A program made the position numbers and the translations under genes. DNA of 64,000 nt from UMGS1002 sp050309735 (GTDB lineage Bacteria; Bacillota; Clostridia; Oscillospirales; CAG-272). The stretch covers positions 17,485 to 81,484 of the forward strand of contig JBNRMS010000017.1 in assembly GCA_050309735.1 (NCBI GenBank), given 5' to 3'. Shown one piece after another: positions 15,938 through 23,863 of this stretch. Below the pieces are notes generated by a model, which saw only the letters and a program-made list of their open reading frames with translations, made no database searches and was not told where the DNA came from. Position 1 is the first letter of the stretch. Every line of letters starts with the position of its first letter.

Positions 15938-18694
15938 TTAATATCCCTTCTTGCCTACGAAAAAGCGCCATAGCAGCTTGCGGATAAATTCGGCGGGGAA
16001 GACGAGAAGCGAGATAAGGGCGGTTGTGAGCAGTTCGCGCGGGGTGAGGGGGGCGGTTCGGAGAACGCTGCCGCCGAGATAGACAAATATAAGCTGCACC
16101 GCAAGCACCGAGAGCATAATCAGGATGAAGCCGCGGTTTCCGCCAATCCCGGCAAAAAGGCGCAGGCGGTCGGTTCTGGCGTTGAAGCAATTGAAGACCG
16201 AGGAGAAGATAAAGAGCGCGAAAAAAGCGGTTAAAAAATAGATATTGCCGGGCGACGGCCTGAATTTTGACACAACTGCGGGCAGCTTTAGAAAAGCTAT
16301 GCAGAGCGCAATCGTGAATCCGCCGAGAAATACAATTTCGTTGACCATATATGCGTTTAGAATAGGTTCGTCGCGCCGCTTTGGCCTCTCCTTCATGCAG
16401 GAGGGAAGGGCGCGCTCGCCCGCAAAAGCAAGACCGCCGAGCGTGTCGATTATTATATTTATCCAGAGCATTTGAACGACAGTAACAGGTGTGTCGATCC
16501 CGATAAAGGGGCCGGCCATCGAAACACCGACGGCGCAAAAATTAATGGTGAGCTGAAGGGTAATAAATTTTCTGATGCTCTTGAAAATATTTCGCCCGTA
16601 GAGTACAGCTTTTGTGATTGTGGCAAGATTGTTGTTAAGGATTATAATATCTCCGGCTTCTTTGGCAACCTGCGTTCCGCAGCCCATTGCAAATCCGATG
16701 TCGGCGCGGCGTAGAGCAGGGGCATCGTTTATACCGTCGCCTGTCATCCCGACCACAAGCCCCAGCTCCTGCGCTACCCGAACAAGCCGGCTCTTATCGG
16801 ACGGCAGCGCCCGCGCGAGAACACCGAGGCGGGGAAGTATTTCTTTGAGTTTCATGTCGGACATGGCCGAAAGCTCGGAGCCGACAAGTACAATATCAAC
16901 CCCGCCGCCGAGAATTCCGGCCGAGCGCGCGACCGAGGCGGCGGTATCCCGGCTGTCACCGGTAATCATTACAACCTGAATCCCCGCCCCCCGCAGCTCT
17001 GATACCGAGAGGGGCGCCTCTCGGCGCAGTCTGTCGTCAAGCACGACAAGGCAGACAAAGACAAGAGGGCCGAGTGCCGACAATTCGAGCTTCCCGCCTG
17101 CTCCACCCGGGCTCTCGGCTATTAGTATTACCCGACAACCCGTTAAATTCAGCTCGCGGACAAGGCGGGAGAGCTGCTCGGTGTCGGCAGCCGCCCTGCC
17201 TCCGCCGGGCAGGTATGACTGTCGGACATAGGGGAGCAGTAGCTCGGGCGCACCCTTTATCAGCGTCACCCTCTCCCGCCCGCCGACTGCGGCGGCTGAG
17301 TATTTGTGCGCGCTATCAAAGGGCAGGCGCGAGAGGGTGCGCCAACCGGTCGGCCTTTCCCTGCCGGCAGCGGCAAGCAGGGCGCGGTCGGTTGAGTTGC
17401 CCCCGCTTATTGTTCCGCCCTCGTATGTCGCAGAGCTGTTCAGAAAAGCCGAGAGGATAAAGCGCTCATGAATAAAGGAATTCTTTTTTTTCAATTCGCC
17501 GGCGCCGGTATATTTCTTGCCCTCGCCCGAATATATCTCGCCCACGGCAAGCCTGCCCTCGGTCAGCGTTCCGGTTTTGTCTGTGAAAAGTATGTTCATG
17601 CTTCCGGCCGCCTCAATTCCGGCCGGCTTGCGGACTAAAACATTATCACGCACCATGCGCCGTATATTTGCCGAGAGAACTACGGCTATCATCATCGGCA
17701 GCCCCTCGGGAACCGCAACGACAATCACGGTCAAGCCAAGCGTGAGCGCGTGAATCAGCGTGCTCCACATAAAGCGCCAATCGGACAGCTTCATTATGAT
17801 AATGTCGCTCCTAAAGCCGCTGTCGCGGGCGATAACATCGAAAAGATAGGCCGCCGCCACAAGGGCGGCAAGGATATAGCCGAGTTTGCTTATCTGCCCT
17901 GCCAGTTTAGCAAGACGAAGTTTAAGAGGGCTGTCGCGCCGCTCCTCCTGAATCTCGCGCGAGATTTCGCCAAGCAAGGTGGCGTTGCCCACCGACGTTA
18001 TCACCGCCTCTCCCTCGCCCGACATCACCGCGCACCCCCCAAGGAGCGCCGAGGGGGCGGAGGGGTCGACCCGCCTGTCGGCCGACGGGGATTTTTCAAC
18101 CTCGCGGCTCTCTCCTGTCATAGCCGACTGGTCAACCATGAGCGAGCCCGAGATAATAAGTCCGTCGGCCGGAACTCTGTCGCCGGGCGAGAGCAGGACG
18201 CAGTCGCCTACCACCACCTCTGCCGATTTTATTCGGTGGATTCTACCCTCCCGCCGAACACGGCAGTATTCCTGACCCGCCTCGGCATTAAGCTTTTCAA
18301 AGGCGGCCTCGCCGCCGTACTCCGAGAGGGTTGAGATGAGGGTGGCGAGGAAAACCGACGCTGCGATTCCGGCGCATTCGACCCAGTCGCCCCCCCGGAT
18401 TGTAAAGATTATATTAATCGCCAGCGCGGCGATAAGAATTCTTATAACCGGATCCCACATATTGCGGAAAAAATATGCGGCAAAGCTCTTTTTTTTCTTT
18501 CGGCTCATGATATTCGCGCCGTATCTCTTGCGCGAGGCGACAACCTCGGCCTCACATAGACCGCCGCGCGGCGGCAAAAGTGGGGAGACTCCGCCCACTG
18601 TCCTTGTCCGCACGGCTCTGGCTTCGCCGCCCGATTGCTGTCGGCCTACCCCTGCTTGAGAAATCACCCTTTCTTTAACCCCAACGCCGCCCAT
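15938..18694 (-). CDS. Calcium-translocating P-type ATPase (PMCA/SERCA-like)
   Basis: 918 aa, P2-type ATPase that exports Ca2+ at the expense of ATP. Motifs in order: cation N-terminal domain, actuator loop AMTGES (TGES at 193-196), M4 site VAVPEGLPMMIA (about 326-337), phosphorylation site DKTGT (Asp372), ATP-binding KGAPELL, hinge MTGDGINDAPALRRAD, then a C-terminal set of transmembrane helices. Length is normal. The first 30 residues are unusual and weakly supported: GGGGA is only 2 nt from ATG at 18694, so the true start may be internal. Monocistronic. Confidence 0.93.
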   Translation of the reverse strand: MGGVGVKERVISQAGVGRQQSGGEARAVRTRTVGGVSPLLPPRGGLCEAEVVASRKRYGANIMSRKKKKSFAAYFFRNMWDPVIRILIAALAINIIFTIRGGDWVECAGIAASVFLATLISTLSEYGGEAAFEKLNAEAGQEYCRVRREGRIHRIKSAEVVVGDCVLLSPGDRVPADGLIISGSLMVDQSAMTGESREVEKSPSADRRVDPSAPSALLGGCAVMSGEGEAVITSVGNATLLGEISREIQEERRDSPLKLRLAKLAGQISKLGYILAALVAAAYLFDVIARDSGFRSDIIIMKLSDWRFMWSTLIHALTLGLTVIVVAVPEGLPMMIAVVLSANIRRMVRDNVLVRKPAGIEAAGSMNILFTDKTGTLTEGRLAVGEIYSGEGKKYTGAGELKKKNSFIHERFILSAFLNSSATYEGGTISGGNSTDRALLAAAGRERPTGWRTLSRLPFDSAHKYSAAAVGGRERVTLIKGAPELLLPYVRQSYLPGGGRAAADTEQLSRLVRELNLTGCRVILIAESPGGAGGKLELSALGPLVFVCLVVLDDRLRREAPLSVSELRGAGIQVVMITGDSRDTAASVARSAGILGGGVDIVLVGSELSAMSDMKLKEILPRLGVLARALPSDKSRLVRVAQELGLVVGMTGDGINDAPALRRADIGFAMGCGTQVAKEAGDIIILNNNLATITKAVLYGRNIFKSIRKFITLQLTINFCAVGVSMAGPFIGIDTPVTVVQMLWINIIIDTLGGLAFAGERALPSCMKERPKRRDEPILNAYMVNEIVFLGGFTIALCIAFLKLPAVVSKFRPSPGNIYFLTAFFALFIFSSVFNCFNARTDRLRLFAGIGGNRGFILIMLSVLAVQLIFVYLGGSVLRTAPLTPRELLTTALISLLVFPAEFIRKLLWRFFVGKKGY

Positions 18695-18843
18695 ATTCCC
18701 CGTCTCATCCTTTCCGCGGAACAGAAAACGCCCCGCATAACACCGTATATCGCTACAGTATGTATATTCGGGACGTGCTTATTAAATGATATCGGGAGCA
18801 AGAAAAGGGGGGCGGCGAGCAGGCGTCGGAGCCGCACAAAACC

Positions 18844-18871
18844 ATCCCCGTGTTTCTAGAAACACGGGGAT
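18844..18871 (-). terminator. Palindromic terminator after lipoprotein gene
   Basis: Perfect 28-bp inverted repeat, arms ATCCCCGTGTTTC and GAAACACGGGGAT around TA. On the minus strand it is followed by GGTTTTG. Ends the 18988-19620 gene before the divergent start region of the ATPase. Confidence 0.65.
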
Positions 18872-18987
18872 ATAAGTTTTATGAAACGAACATATGCTCT
18901 ACTACTCTTCTCACTTAGCTTCTTTTATTTTAGCGATCTGTTCGGCCGTCAGCGCCAACCTCGGCATTCCCGGAGGCACCGCTGTGT

Positions 18988-19620
18988 TTACCCTGTAACC
19001 TCGAAATAGGCGAAGAGCGGCGTGCAGGTTTTACCTACATAAACAATTGCCCTGTATTCCCCGGCTGTTAGTTTTGGGAAAATTCTTTTTTTCTTTATTG
19101 TTACATGTGCTCTTTCGCTCCCTGAACCGAAGTAATGCCATTCATTATCGGTGTAAAGATAGTGAATCCGCTCCCACACATTGCCGCTTAGCCGTTCTAT
19201 TCTCGGGGTATTGCAATAATAAAATGTATCGAACCCTTGCCCCGCCCCCGTGTCAAAACGGGTCAATATTTCAGCATTAACGCATTCTACCTTTATAATA
19301 ATTTTCTCAATATCTTTGCTATACTGCCCACATTCGGGATAACAAATAAAATCGTCGCCGCTGTATATCACATCGGGAAAGCCTTCGGGGTATGTCGGAT
19401 CGGGACTTCCGTCGGGATGGTCTTTCCAATTATCATAAAATTCAGGCGGGTAACCGAGTCTCATCCATTCGTCAAGATTATGCGGTGTATTATCATTTTT
19501 TTTACAAGAAGCGAAAGGCACACACATAGCGACTGCCATGCATAAAAGAACAAACTTTTTCATAAAATTATACATTGAAAGCCTAAACGTTACACGCAGG
19601 CAAGTTTTGCTGTTGTGCAT
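18988..19620 (-). CDS. Lipoprotein of unknown function
   Basis: 210 aa if translation starts at 19620, where GGAGG lies 8 nt upstream. The lipoprotein signal proper begins at the internal Met20 (19563): KKFVLLCMAVAMCVPFASC, lipobox FASC. The signal peptide therefore has an unusually long n-region, or Met20 is the start. The mature part begins with an Asn/Asp/Pro-rich segment, then a beta-rich domain ending in FPKLTAGEYRAIVYVG, a pattern like the bacterial Ig-like domains that contain L-x-x-G-x-Y-R-I. Function unknown. Promoter at 19675-19703, with 22-bp direct repeats upstream of it. Confidence 0.75.
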   Translation of the reverse strand: MHNSKTCLRVTFRLSMYNFMKKFVLLCMAVAMCVPFASCKKNDNTPHNLDEWMRLGYPPEFYDNWKDHPDGSPDPTYPEGFPDVIYSGDDFICYPECGQYSKDIEKIIIKVECVNAEILTRFDTGAGQGFDTFYYCNTPRIERLSGNVWERIHYLYTDNEWHYFGSGSERAHVTIKKKRIFPKLTAGEYRAIVYVGKTCTPLFAYFEVTG

Positions 19621-19674
19621 GGTTCCTACCTCCGTCTTTCATATTATTTTGTTGTCATTATGTATCTTTTCCAT

Positions 19675-19703
19675 ATTTTATCACTACGCCAAGGGTTTGT
19701 CAA
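19675..19703 (-). promoter_or_regulatory. sigma-A promoter of lipoprotein gene
   Basis: Minus strand: TTGACA (19698-19703), 17-bp spacer, TAAAAT (19675-19680). Confidence 0.75.
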
Positions 19704-19720
19704 TGATTTTAATCAAAGCT

Positions 19721-19762
19721 TGTATGTTTTCACTATAATGTTTGTACGTTTTCACTATAAAA
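19721..19762 (-). promoter_or_regulatory. 22-bp direct repeats upstream of -35
   Basis: Two copies of TTATAGTGAAAACRTACAA (minus strand), period 22 bp, ending about 17 bp upstream of the -35. Two helical turns apart and on one DNA face, as expected for an activator site. The rest of 19763-19889 shows nothing. Confidence 0.5.
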
Positions 19763-19889
19763 TTTGTGACATTAACATCATTTATAAGGTCGAGATTTGT
19801 CTTTCTCTCTTTTTTGCCGAACGCTTTTTCATTTTATTGCCGCTATAGCTTTCTCAAAGGTCGGCGGGAAAACTAAGTTTTTTACAAGT

Positions 19890-19930
19890 AAAATCCGGTT
19901 GAAAGCGTTTTTATCTTTCAACCGGATTTT
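19890..19930 (-). terminator. Terminator after acyl-CoA synthetase
   Basis: Perfect 16-bp stem (19890-19905 with 19915-19930) containing AAAATCCGGTTGAAAG; A/T tails on both sides allow use in either direction. Confidence 0.85.
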
Positions 19931-19953
19931 GTTTATCATGCAATAAAAGTCAG

Positions 19954-21597
19954 TTATTCCGCCTCAATCTCGTTCTGCGCCGCAACAAGGCTTGTTCCGC
20001 AATATTTTTCGCGGAGCTTGGGCTTTTCAATCTTGCCGGTGGGGTTGCGGGGTACAATATCGAAGATTATTTTCCTCGGCCGTTTATAGCGGGGCAGGGC
20101 AAGGCAGAATTCATCAAGCTCGGCCTCGGTGAGCAACTCGCCCGGCTTAACCTCGACTATCGCCGCGGCAATCTCGCCCAGACGGACGTCGGGCAGTCCT
20201 ATCACCGCTGCGTCTTTGATCATATCGTGTTTTCTGATGAAGTTTTCGATTTCAACCGGATAGAGGTTTTCTCCGCCCGTGATAATAACGTCCTTCTTGC
20301 GGTCTACAAGGAAGATGAAGCCGTCTTCGTCCTCGCGCGCCATATCTCCTGTCAGAAGCCAGCCGTCTTTGAGAATTTCGGCGGTTGCAGTTTCGTTCTT
20401 ATAATAGCAGCACATGACGCCGGGCCCCTTTACGCAGAGCTCGCCGACCGAGCCACGCGGTGTGGGTTTGCCGGCTCGGTCGATAATTTTGGTTTCCCAA
20501 CCAAACCCAGCCTTTCCTATCGCGCCGACCTTATGTATATTTTCGACCCCGAGGTGTACGCAGCCGGGTCCTATAGATTCGGACAGGCCATAGTCGGTGT
20601 CGTATTCGTGGTGCGGGAAAACTGCCTTCCAGCGCTTGATCAGTGAGGGCGGAACCGGCTGGGCGCCGATGTGCATAAGACGCCACTGCGAGAGGTTGTA
20701 GTCATCAGGATTAATATCGCCCCGGTCTATCGCATCAAGTATGTCCTGAGCCCACGGCACAAGCAGCCAGACTATGCTGCACCTCTCCTCTGAGACTGTG
20801 CGAAGAATCCATTCAGGCTTTGCGCCCTTTAGCAGCACCGAGCGCCCCCCGACAAGCAAGCTGCCAAACCAGTGCATTTTTGCGCCGGTGTGATAAAGGG
20901 GCGGGATGCAGAGAAAAACGTCGTCATGGGTCTGGGAGTGGTGGGTTTGCTCGACTATGCAGGAGTGGACGAGCGCCGAGTGCTTATGCAGAATAGCCTT
21001 TGGGAAGCCGGTCGTGCCCGAGGAGAAATAGATAGCTGCGTAGTCGTCGTCGCAGATGTCTATGTCGGGTGCGCGCGAGGTGGCGTAGGTGACAAGCTTG
21101 TTGTAGCTCTCGGCAAAGGTAGGGCAGTCGTCTCCTACATAGAAGCGGTGTTTAACCTTTGGAATCCGGTCGCTTATCTCCTCGACCCGGCCGACAAACT
21201 CGGGGCCGAACACCAGAACATCGGCGTCGGACAGGTCGGCGCAATATTTTATTTCGTCGGCGGTGTAGCGATAGTTCATCGGAACGGCAAGAGCGCCCGA
21301 CTTGAGAATGCCGAAATAAATCGGTAGCCATTCAAGGCAGTTCATCAAAAGGATCGCAACTTTGTCGCCCTTCTTAATGCCGCGCGAGAGCAGCAGATTC
21401 GCGAAGCGGTTGGCTTTTTTATCGAAGTCGCCCCAGGTCATCTCTGTGCGAAAGGGGGCGTTTGCATTTGCCTCGATAAGGGCATATTCCTTCCAGGTAA
21501 CCTGTTTTTCGTCGGGCAGGGAAGGGTTAATCTCGACAAGGGCAACCTCGTCGCGGTAAAGCAGGGCGTTCTTGGCGAGAGTTTGGGTAATCGGCAT
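19954..21597 (-). CDS. AMP-forming acyl-CoA synthetase
   Basis: 547 aa, class I adenylate-forming enzyme that activates a carboxylic acid to acyl-AMP and then acyl-CoA. Visible: P-loop YFSSGTTGFPKAILHKH, A5 YGLSES, A7/A8 GWLLTGDMAREDEDGF and DRKKDVIITGGENLYP, A10 NPTGKIEKPKL with the catalytic Lys. A short near-duplication sits at residues 20-45 (VTWKEY then MTWGDF), absent from most relatives. ATG at 21597 is preceded by AGAAAGG at 13 nt. The gene follows the symporter by 28 bp and is probably under the same T-box. The acid substrate is unknown; aromatic acids are a guess from the Tyr specifier. Confidence 0.9.
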   Translation of the reverse strand: MPITQTLAKNALLYRDEVALVEINPSLPDEKQVTWKEYALIEANANAPFRTEMTWGDFDKKANRFANLLLSRGIKKGDKVAILLMNCLEWLPIYFGILKSGALAVPMNYRYTADEIKYCADLSDADVLVFGPEFVGRVEEISDRIPKVKHRFYVGDDCPTFAESYNKLVTYATSRAPDIDICDDDYAAIYFSSGTTGFPKAILHKHSALVHSCIVEQTHHSQTHDDVFLCIPPLYHTGAKMHWFGSLLVGGRSVLLKGAKPEWILRTVSEERCSIVWLLVPWAQDILDAIDRGDINPDDYNLSQWRLMHIGAQPVPPSLIKRWKAVFPHHEYDTDYGLSESIGPGCVHLGVENIHKVGAIGKAGFGWETKIIDRAGKPTPRGSVGELCVKGPGVMCCYYKNETATAEILKDGWLLTGDMAREDEDGFIFLVDRKKDVIITGGENLYPVEIENFIRKHDMIKDAAVIGLPDVRLGEIAAAIVEVKPGELLTEAELDEFCLALPRYKRPRKIIFDIVPRNPTGKIEKPKLREKYCGTSLVAAQNEIEAE

Positions 21598-21625
21598 TTG
21601 TGTGAGTGTTCCTTTCTGAGTTTTA

Positions 21626-23164
21626 TCAGGCGCCCTCGCCGTCAAGTTCGGATATCGGGCGGTTGTAGCAGGCGAAGGCATCGTCTATGAATTTTTTATC
21701 AGGCGCTTTTGTAAACAGGCTTACCAGCGGCACTATTATAAAGCCCGAGAGCATAGCAAATGCGCCGCAGTTTATGGGCGACTGAAGTATTTCGGGGAAG
21801 CTTGATTTAAAAAGCATATTTGCAATCATCAGTGTTACGCTGAAGCCAAAACAGACAAAGGCCGCCGCCTTTGTGCTGCGCTTCCAGTAAAGGCTGAAAA
21901 GATAGGGCGCGAGGAAGGAACCGGCAAGGGCGCCCCATGAGATTCCCATGAGCTGGGCGATATGTGCGAAATTGAATTTATACTGGAGAATGGCGATAGT
22001 TGCCGAGATAATTATGAAAAATGCGATAAGAACGCGAATATAGAGCATTTGCTGCTTTTCCTTCATGTTCTTGATGATGTTTCCCTTAATGAGGTCAAGT
22101 GTCAGTGTCGAGCTTGAGGTCATCACGAGCGCCGAGAGGGTTGAAATTGAGGCAGACAGCACAAGAATAACCACAAGACCAATGAGAATAGGGCCGAGAT
22201 TTTCAAGCATGGTGGGGATTATTATATCGTATCCTCCCGAGGAAATGTCGATATCAAATATCCGGCCGAAGGCGCCGAGAAAATAGCAGCCGCCGGCGAT
22301 TATAATTGCAAAGAGGGTTGAAATAAGCGTGCCGTTTCTAATCGCGGCCTCGTCCTTAACGGCATAAAATCTGCCTATCATCTGAGGCATTCCCCATGTT
22401 CCGAGCGATGTAAGGACTATAACTCCGAGCAGCGAGAGCGGGTCTGCCCCGAAAAAGGAGGCGAATCCGCCGGGGTTAACCCCCTCTGCGCTGACATTTG
22501 AGAGCTTTGCGACAGCCTCGGTGAATCCTCCCTGCACATTCAGCAGCGCAAAGATAACCGCGACTATACCCGCGAGCATGATGATGCCCTGAATAAAGTC
22601 GTTAACCGCCGTGGCGACATATCCGCCCAGCACGACATAAACACAGGTCAGCGCCGACATCAGGACTATGCACCAGGCGTAGTCAATACCGAATGCCATT
22701 GTAAACAGGCGGGAGAGACCGTTGTAGAGCGAGGCGGTGTAGGGGATGAGGAAAACAAAGACTATTAGCGAGGCGGCGATTTTAAGCGCGCGGCTCGAAT
22801 AGCGTTTGCCAAAATAGTCGGGCATAGTTTTGGCGTCGAGCCGGTGTGTGATTATCCGGGTTCTGCGCCCGAGCACTATCCAGGGGAGCATCGAGCCGAG
22901 AAAAGCATTTCCAAGGCCTATCCAGGTTGAGGCGAGTCCGAATTTCCAGCCGAACTGTCCGGCGTATCCGACGAATATAACTGCTGAAAAATAAGATGTT
23001 CCGTAGGCGAAAGCGGTGAGCCAGGTTCCCACTGCGCGCCCGCCGAGCACAAAGCCCGACACATTTCCCGCGCGGGTGCGGCACCGTATGCCAACATAGA
23101 TTGTGACCGCGAAAAAGAGGGCGAGCATGGCGACCTTGATTATCATAGCGGCTGTTTCTGACAT
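21626..23164 (-). CDS. Sodium:solute symporter (SSS family)
   Basis: 512 aa, 13 hydrophobic segments, LeuT-fold transporter of the SSS family (PanF/PutP/SglT relatives). Conserved features include the TM1-TM2 region ending GRAVGTWLTAFAYGTSYFSA and the GxxxxxMPQMIGRFYAVKDE segment typical of PutP/PanF-like members. ATG at 23164 has GGAAGG 9 nt upstream. It is the first gene after a T-box with a UAC-like specifier, so an uptake role for tyrosine or a related aromatic compound is inferred; the sequence alone does not show the substrate. Confidence 0.9.
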   Translation of the reverse strand: MSETAAMIIKVAMLALFFAVTIYVGIRCRTRAGNVSGFVLGGRAVGTWLTAFAYGTSYFSAVIFVGYAGQFGWKFGLASTWIGLGNAFLGSMLPWIVLGRRTRIITHRLDAKTMPDYFGKRYSSRALKIAASLIVFVFLIPYTASLYNGLSRLFTMAFGIDYAWCIVLMSALTCVYVVLGGYVATAVNDFIQGIIMLAGIVAVIFALLNVQGGFTEAVAKLSNVSAEGVNPGGFASFFGADPLSLLGVIVLTSLGTWGMPQMIGRFYAVKDEAAIRNGTLISTLFAIIIAGGCYFLGAFGRIFDIDISSGGYDIIIPTMLENLGPILIGLVVILVLSASISTLSALVMTSSSTLTLDLIKGNIIKNMKEKQQMLYIRVLIAFFIIISATIAILQYKFNFAHIAQLMGISWGALAGSFLAPYLFSLYWKRSTKAAAFVCFGFSVTLMIANMLFKSSFPEILQSPINCGAFAMLSGFIIVPLVSLFTKAPDKKFIDDAFACYNRPISELDGEGA

Positions 23165-23243
23165 AAAATATTCCTTCCTTAAATAATTTCCGCGGGTATT
23201 CCCGCTGATTTTACGGGATAAAATCCCGATTCTCGGAGGACAT

Positions 23244-23544
23244 AAAAAACGCCCTCCGTATCTAAATGATACAGAGGACGACAATTCGATTGCCGTGTTA
23301 CCACCTCAGTTTATCGAAGCCTCGCGGCTCCGACCTCATCGGGTACGATAATACCCCTCCGCGCTAACGGGCGGTCCCGTCGGAGCCTACTTGTGATTGA
23401 AGGGGGCTGACACGCACCCGTCGCAAACTTTCGGTCCGCTCCTCGCGGAATGTATTCGCCCTGCCTTGCATTGCCGCCTTTCACCATCCGGCGGCTCTCT
23501 GAAATGCGCGGGCAGGCCTACTTATTTCCGGTCACTGCATTTAT
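23244..23544 (-). ncRNA. T-box leader, apparent tyrosine (UAC) specifier
   Basis: Transcribed on the minus strand from the promoter at 23551. Stem I has AGTA (23518-23521) facing GAA followed by the specifier TAC and A (23451-23457), the loop-E-type arrangement of specifier loops. The apical part reads AGAGAGCCGCC, GGATGGTG, AAAGGCGGC. The T-box sequence GAGGTGGTAACACGGC (about 23289-23306) precedes a terminator stem (23251-23262 with 23268-23279) and TTTTTT. Uncharged tRNA should favour the antiterminator and turn on the symporter and acyl-CoA synthetase genes. Confidence 0.9.
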
Positions 23545-23550
23545 GGCGAA

Positions 23551-23579
23551 ATTATAACATCATTTTTCGAGCTTGTCAA
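23551..23579 (-). promoter_or_regulatory. Consensus sigma-A promoter of T-box operon
   Basis: Minus strand TTGACA (23574-23579), 17-bp spacer, TATAAT (23551-23556): perfect consensus. Confidence 0.9.
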
Positions 23580-23674
23580 CTGTAGGTTATAACCAAAGAT
23601 GCCTCCCCTTTTTGTGAATTATGACGGAAATTCTTAAAATTATCGCTCCGGGGGACTTTGTTTTTGGCTGTCTA

Positions 23675-23703
23675 TTGAAAAAAGAAAGGCCTTTTGTTAT
23701 AAT
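23675..23703 (+). promoter_or_regulatory. sigma-A promoter of SGNH lipoprotein gene
   Basis: TTGAAA (23675-23680), 17-bp spacer, TATAAT (23698-23703). The 150-nt leader ends in a start-site element variant (AGAAAGG, T, ATGGTTTTT, TGA, ATG) at 23844-23866. Confidence 0.75.
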
Positions 23704-23863
23704 TATAACCAAATATCACATTTCTCAATATTGGGATGGGAAGCTTGGAAGGAATCAGGCTTTCTTTCAATTTAACAGGCAAATTAACAGGCTTTGTGTC
23801 TTGGCCGACAAGCTACGGCGCAAATCTTAGCTGCTTGGCTAAAAGAAAGGTATGGTTTTTTGA

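Noticed and set aside
18898..18975. Minus-strand peptide frame MPRLALTAEQIAKIKEAK after the lipoprotein gene
   Set aside because: Looks protein-like, but it is only 18 codons from its ATG and has no SD; too short to support as a gene or remnant.
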